NCBI GenBank assembly: GCA_947625365.1
Contig: CANQNZ010000037.1
Coordinates: 1 to 10,761, forward strand
DNA: 10,761 nucleotides
Origin: an uncultured Bacilli bacterium
GTDB taxonomy: Bacteria > Bacillota_I > Bacilli_A > RF39 > UBA660
Direction: 5' to 3'
Made by a program: the position numbers and the translations under genes. The notes below the pieces were generated by a model, which searched no databases, was not told where the DNA came from, and saw nothing but the letters and a program-made list of their open reading frames with translations. Of the stretch, positions 8,029 to 10,761 are shown piece by piece. How positions within the stretch are numbered: position 1 is the first letter of the stretch; every line of letters begins with the position of its first letter.

Positions 8029-8712
8029 CTATATTCCTCTTTTCTTTATTGAATTTCGCCTTTTTAGTATGATAATTAACGTTCCAGTTCCAATAATAAT
8101 AATTCCTCCAACAAAAAACCATTTGTACGTATTTAAAAATGATAGTATCTTTTGCCACATTGAAGTGCTTTTCTGAGTTTGAGACTTTCCTGCGTGATAC
8201 TGCATAGCATCTTCTAAAAATTCTTCATATGTCATTTTTTCAGTATTAGCAAATTCATTACAATACTTATAATCTGGCTCCTCTTCGCAAATATACGAAG
8301 TGCTAAACGGATTATATCTAGGCGTTGTAAAAGTTTTTTTATAAAGCAAACTTCCTGAGCAGCTTCCAGAAATCGCATAAATATTAATGGTATATTTCGT
8401 TCTTTTATTAGATGTATACATATTCATAGTATATAACCCATCTTCAGTCTCTTGATAAATAATATCTTTTGTTTGATTAGAATAATCATCAGTTACCTCA
8501 AGTCTTAAATCTTCTGGAATATTAGTTATATATATTTTAAAGTATTTGTTTATCGAATCATCTTTTATAAATTCATATTGATAATCAATATTTTTAGCTT
8601 CTTTATTTAAAGCAGCTTGTTCTTTATAATTACAACTGTCCGCTTTTGCAAAGCTAATTATAAAAACAAAACTTAAAAGAAAAAATAGTGAATAGTTTAA
8701 TACTTTTCTCAT
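8029..8712 (-). CDS. Signal-peptide protein with C-terminal membrane anchor, first gene of the Tad-like operon
   Basis: A 227-aa protein of unrecognised family. A signal peptide occupies residues 1-24 (MRKVLNYSLFFLL..., likely AKA/DS cleavage). The extracytoplasmic part (25-198) appears beta-rich to about 130 and helical afterwards. It carries four cysteines (C27, C118, C142, C151), enough for two disulfides. A hydrophobic helix (199-216) and a basic tail (LKRRNSIKKRG) give a type I membrane topology. It ends 2 nt before the ATG of the 1106-aa secreted protein, which suggests the two are made together and may interact; it could tether that larger protein to the membrane (inference). The start at 8712 has a GGAAGGTG ribosome site 6 nt upstream. 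An in-frame ATG at 8763 lies upstream of the promoter's -10 box and cannot be on the transcript. Confidence 0.78.
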   Translation of the reverse strand: MRKVLNYSLFFLLSFVFIISFAKADSCNYKEQAALNKEAKNIDYQYEFIKDDSINKYFKIYITNIPEDLRLEVTDDYSNQTKDIIYQETEDGLYTMNMYTSNKRTKYTINIYAISGSCSGSLLYKKTFTTPRYNPFSTSYICEEEPDYKYCNEFANTEKMTYEEFLEDAMQYHAGKSQTQKSTSMWQKILSFLNTYKWFFVGGIIIIGTGTLIIILKRRNSIKKRGI

Positions 8713-8734
8713 TAGTAGCACCTTCCTATATTCT

Positions 8735-8770
8735 ATAAAAAAGTATAACATAAGAAAAAACAAATTCCAA
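8735..8770 (-). promoter_or_regulatory. Sigma-A-type promoter of the Tad-like operon
   Basis: On the minus strand there is a -35 box TTGGAA (8770-8765, 4 of 6 consensus), a 17-nt spacer, and a -10 box TATACT (8747-8742, 5 of 6). The -10 is extended by TG one base upstream (TGTTATACT). Transcription would begin near 8735, giving a leader of about 23 nt before the ATG at 8712 that still contains the ribosome site. The near-consensus elements and correct spacing make this the best promoter seen in the window. Confidence 0.7.
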
Positions 8771-8782
8771 CAAAATTTTGTT
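8769..8782. promoter_or_regulatory. 14-bp perfect palindrome, possible operator
   Basis: AACAAAATTTTGTT is a perfect inverted repeat lying just upstream of, and overlapping by two bases, the -35 box of the Tad-like operon, within the divergent intergenic region. Its position would suit a dimeric regulator acting on one or both promoters. AT-rich palindromes occur by chance in DNA of this composition, so this is a candidate only. Confidence 0.35.
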
Positions 8783-8787
8783 ACTTT

Positions 8788-8841
8788 TTATTTAATACCT
8801 TTAAACAATTTATAGACTTTGTTTTCGTAATTTGATAAACT
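8788..8841 (+). promoter_or_regulatory. Weak candidate promoter region for the thioredoxin-like gene
   Basis: Two imperfect possibilities are visible. One is TTATTT (8788) and TATAGA (8811-8816), 17 nt apart, giving a leader of about 35 nt. The other is TAGACT (8813-8818) and TAAACT (8836-8841), 17 nt apart with an upstream TG, but it would start transcription within the ribosome site. Neither is convincing. A promoter must lie in 8713-8857 unless the gene is expressed otherwise. Confidence 0.2.
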
Positions 8842-8857
8842 TATATAGGTGGTATTA

Positions 8858-9301
8858 ATGAAAAATAAAAAATTTTTAATTATTGGAATAGTCATAGTTA
8901 TTTTAGTAGCTATAGGTATTGGTGTTTATTTCTTATTAAAAAATAATAATACTAATAACTATTTAGTGGAATTAAATAAAAATGCCTTGCAAGAAAAAAT
9001 TGATAACAAAGATAGCTTTATATTAGTAGTTTCTCGAGAGGGCTGTCCTCATTGTGCAGAGTATTTACCGGTTTTAAGAAAAGTCTTAGAAAATAACAAA
9101 GTAACTGCTTATTTAGTAGATATTGCAAAATTTTCTAAAGAAGACAGAACTTATTTAAACTCGATTGCTAATGTTAGTGGAACCCCTACTACTCTATTTA
9201 TTGAAAAAGGCGAAGAAAAATCAGTAGTAAACCGTATTGTTGGTTCAACTGATCGTCGTAGTATTGAAAGTCGTTTAAAAGCAACTGGTTACATAGAATA
9301 A
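8858..9301 (+). CDS. Membrane-tethered thioredoxin-fold protein with CPHC active site
   Basis: A 147-aa protein with an uncleaved N-terminal membrane segment (about 6-27, after MKNKK) and an extracytoplasmic thioredoxin-like domain (about 34-147). The active site GCPHC is at residues 62-66 and the cis-proline motif GTPT at 108-111 (P110), both needed for thiol-disulfide chemistry. CPHC is the DsbA-type dipeptide, compared with CGPC in cytoplasmic thioredoxin, so an oxidase or isomerase role outside the membrane is plausible. Bacteriocin-accessory (PedC-like) proteins of similar build are an alternative. The ATG at 8858 has AGGTGG 5 nt upstream; a GTG at 8849 is inside that ribosome site and was not chosen. 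It is divergent from an operon whose first two products are exported cysteine-containing proteins, a suggestive pairing. The next gene starts 13 nt downstream. Confidence 0.85.
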   Translation: MKNKKFLIIGIVIVILVAIGIGVYFLLKNNNTNNYLVELNKNALQEKIDNKDSFILVVSREGCPHCAEYLPVLRKVLENNKVTAYLVDIAKFSKEDRTYLNSIANVSGTPTTLFIEKGEEKSVVNRIVGSTDRRSIESRLKATGYIE

Positions 9302-9314
9302 AAAGGTGAAAATT

Positions 9315-10052
9315 ATGGATTTTGAAGGAAAAAGTATTTTTGATAAAATGGTAATTATTATGTTAGGTGTGGGAATAATAGCTTTATATATGGCTTTTTC
9401 TCCTTTTTTAATTACTGTTTTAAGTGCTACTCCCTTAGCTAATAGCTATATTGGAAAAAATATAATCTTTCTAGTTTCAGAAATTTTAATATTAGCTTGT
9501 TTAATAGCAATTTTTCATAAACGTTTTTTTAAAGATTTTAAGGATTTTAAAAAAAATTATAAAAAATATTTAAAAAAAGTAATCCCTTATTGGGTTATAG
9601 GCTTTATTATTATGATGTTTTCTAATATAGTTATTAATCTTATTATAACTCCGGATGGCATGGCCGCAAATGAAGCTGCCAATCGTAATATCTTAGGACA
9701 GCTTCCTATTTATTCAGTTATTTCAATGTGTATTATTGGTCCTATTTGCGAGGAGTTAATGTTTAGAGTCTCTTTTCGAAAAGCATTTAGTAATATTATA
9801 GTCTATAGTTTATTTACCGGCTTATTTTTTGCAGCTATGCATGTTACTACAGGAATTGAAAGTTGGCATATTTCTTATTTGCTTAAACATTGGCAGGAAC
9901 TTTTATACTTTATTCCTTATGGAAGCATTGGATTTGCTCTAGGTTATTCATTTTATAAAACGGATAATATTTTCTCTTCTATTTCCTTACATGTAATGCA
10001 TAATTCTTTAACAGTGTTATTAATTTTATTGCCTTCAATTATGGGAGCTTAA
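9315..10052 (+). CDS. CPBP-family intramembrane metalloprotease
   Basis: A 245-aa polytopic membrane protein (about six or more hydrophobic helices) of the CPBP/Abi group (CAAX protease and bacteriocin-processing related). All three family motifs are present: EELMFR (146-151, paired glutamates and Arg), FFAAMH (171-176, His176) and HVMHN (226-230, His226/Asn230). These residues form the catalytic metal site in Rce1-type proteases, so the protein should be active. The substrate cannot be told from sequence. Known bacterial members act in bacteriocin immunity, peptide maturation or unknown membrane roles. The ATG at 9315 has AAGGTG 6 nt upstream; a GTG at 9306 lies within that site. It sits between the thioredoxin-like and phosphoesterase-like genes with gaps of 13 and 2 nt, so it is probably one transcript. 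Confidence 0.87.
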   Translation: MDFEGKSIFDKMVIIMLGVGIIALYMAFSPFLITVLSATPLANSYIGKNIIFLVSEILILACLIAIFHKRFFKDFKDFKKNYKKYLKKVIPYWVIGFIIMMFSNIVINLIITPDGMAANEAANRNILGQLPIYSVISMCIIGPICEELMFRVSFRKAFSNIIVYSLFTGLFFAAMHVTTGIESWHISYLLKHWQELLYFIPYGSIGFALGYSFYKTDNIFSSISLHVMHNSLTVLLILLPSIMGA

Positions 10053-10054
10053 AT

Positions 10055-10761
10055 ATGGAAAATGAGCAAAAAGGTATTAGCAATGTTAAATTAGTTATTA
10101 TTTGTATTGTCTTAGGAATAATCGTTATTATTCTTTGGGCAAGATTTATTAGTACTAAAGGATTAATAGTTAAAGAATATCCTGTTTATAGTTCTAATTT
10201 ACCAAATAATTTTGAAGGATTAAAAATAGTTCAATTCTCTGATGTTTTATATGGACGAACCGTCAATAAAGATGATATTAAAAAATTAGTGGTAAAAATA
10301 AATGAATTAAAACCAGATATTGTTGTATTTACTGGTGATTTAATAGATAAAGATACTGTTTATAAAAAATCTTTAGGTGATTATTTAACCGCCGAATTAA
10401 CTAAAATTGAAGCGCGTCTTGATAAATTTGCCGTAGTTGGCGATTACGATAAGAAGTTAGACGATTATGAAATTATAATGAAAAATGCTGGATTTAAATT
10501 TTTAAATAATGAGTATAGATTAATTTATGATAATGGTAATACGCCAATTTTAATAACTGGCTTACCATCTTTAACAGGTTCTTCTAAAAATAAACAAGAT
10601 ATTCCTGCAGCATTTTCGTATTTAACAGAACATCCCGATGAAAATAATTTTACGATAACCTTAGTTCATGATGGAGATACTTATGAAAAAATTAAAGATT
10701 ATAATATTAATTTAGTTTTAAGTGGCCATTCTTTAAACGGGCAAATAAGACTGCCTTTTGT
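10055..10761 (+). CDS. Membrane-anchored metallophosphoesterase-like protein with lost metal ligands (partial)
   Basis: The first 235 residues of a gene that runs off the window. An N-terminal membrane segment (about 11-31) precedes a calcineurin-like phosphoesterase domain of the YkuE type, starting near 55. The domain's landmarks can be traced: FSDVLYG (62-67), GDLID (94-98), VGDYD (128-132), LVHDGD (203-208) and SGHSLNGQ (223-230). Active family members carry D-x-H, GDxxD, GNH(D/E), H and GHTHGGQ. Here the first His is Leu65, the Asn-His pair of GNH is Asp130-Tyr131, and the second His of GHTH is Leu227. With this many ligands gone it is probably catalytically inactive or altered. GGGAG 7 nt before the ATG overlaps the end of the CPBP gene, whose stop is 2 nt upstream. 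Confidence 0.8.
   Translation, partial: MENEQKGISNVKLVIICIVLGIIVIILWARFISTKGLIVKEYPVYSSNLPNNFEGLKIVQFSDVLYGRTVNKDDIKKLVVKINELKPDIVVFTGDLIDKDTVYKKSLGDYLTAELTKIEARLDKFAVVGDYDKKLDDYEIIMKNAGFKFLNNEYRLIYDNGNTPILITGLPSLTGSSKNKQDIPAAFSYLTEHPDENNFTITLVHDGDTYEKIKDYNINLVLSGHSLNGQIRLPF

Noticed and set aside
8027..8158. N-terminal extension of the 1106-aa gene from an ATG at 8158
   Set aside because: It would overlap the preceding gene by 130 bases, encodes a sequence unlike an N-terminus, and would bury the signal peptide. The ATG at 8026 has its own ribosome site.
8713..8763. Extended start (ATG at 8763) for the 227-aa gene
   Set aside because: It lies upstream of the -10 box at 8742-8747, so it would not be transcribed from the promoter seen. 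The ATG at 8712 has a good ribosome site and begins a signal peptide.
8819..8847. TTGTTT - 17 nt - TATATA as the promoter of the thioredoxin-like gene
   Set aside because: Transcription would start around 8854, leaving about 4 nt before the ATG and removing the AGGTGG ribosome site.
9302..9314. Terminator or promoter between the thioredoxin-like and CPBP genes
   Set aside because: The 13-nt gap holds only the AAGGTG ribosome site and has no room for a hairpin or promoter.
1..10761. CRISPR array, tRNA/rRNA genes, insertion sequences or long direct repeats
   Set aside because: No regularly spaced repeats, transposase motifs, terminal inverted repeats or RNA-gene signatures were seen. Coding sequence covers almost all of the window.

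Overview
The window is AT-rich and uses the standard bacterial code. All 28 tryptophans in the ten genes are TGG, and there is no in-frame TGA. Strong Shine-Dalgarno sites, short spacers and a monoderm-style Tad locus without a secretin suggest an uncultured, low-GC Bacillota, perhaps from the gut-associated Bacilli/Mollicutes-like lineages (RF39, Erysipelotrichia and relatives). That placement is inference from composition and gene content; no marker gene is present.

Positions 8770 down to 27 (minus strand) form one apparent seven-gene operon. It has a promoter at 8735-8770, spacers of 2 to 25 nt, one TAATG stop/start overlap, and a 14-bp-stem terminator at 40-73 with a U-rich tail. In transcription order it encodes a small signal-peptide protein with a C-terminal membrane anchor (227 aa), a 1106-aa secreted protein with 23 cysteines and no recognised domain, a TadE-like single-pass protein (136 aa), a CpaB/RcpC-like SAF protein, a CpaF/TadA secretion ATPase with a 173-residue acidic tail, and the TadB- and TadC-like inner-membrane platform proteins. 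This is the core of a Tad/Flp-type (type IV filament family) assembly machine. No Flp pilin, prepilin peptidase, TadZ or secretin gene lies in the window.

Positions 8858 to 10761 (plus strand) diverge from that operon. They hold three tightly spaced genes: a membrane-tethered thioredoxin-fold protein with a CPHC active site, a CPBP-family intramembrane protease, and a membrane-anchored metallophosphoesterase-like protein cut off by the window end. The last of these has lost several metal ligands. The 145-bp divergent intergenic region carries the operon promoter and a perfect 14-bp palindrome touching its -35 box.

A possible working model (inference) is that the ATPase and TadB/TadC platform extrude a filament or pseudopilus built from the TadE-like subunit or from a pilin encoded elsewhere. 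The two cysteine-containing exported proteins would be surface, tip or cargo components, and the divergent thioredoxin-like protein could manage their disulfides. The least understood parts are the 1106-aa protein and its 227-aa companion.
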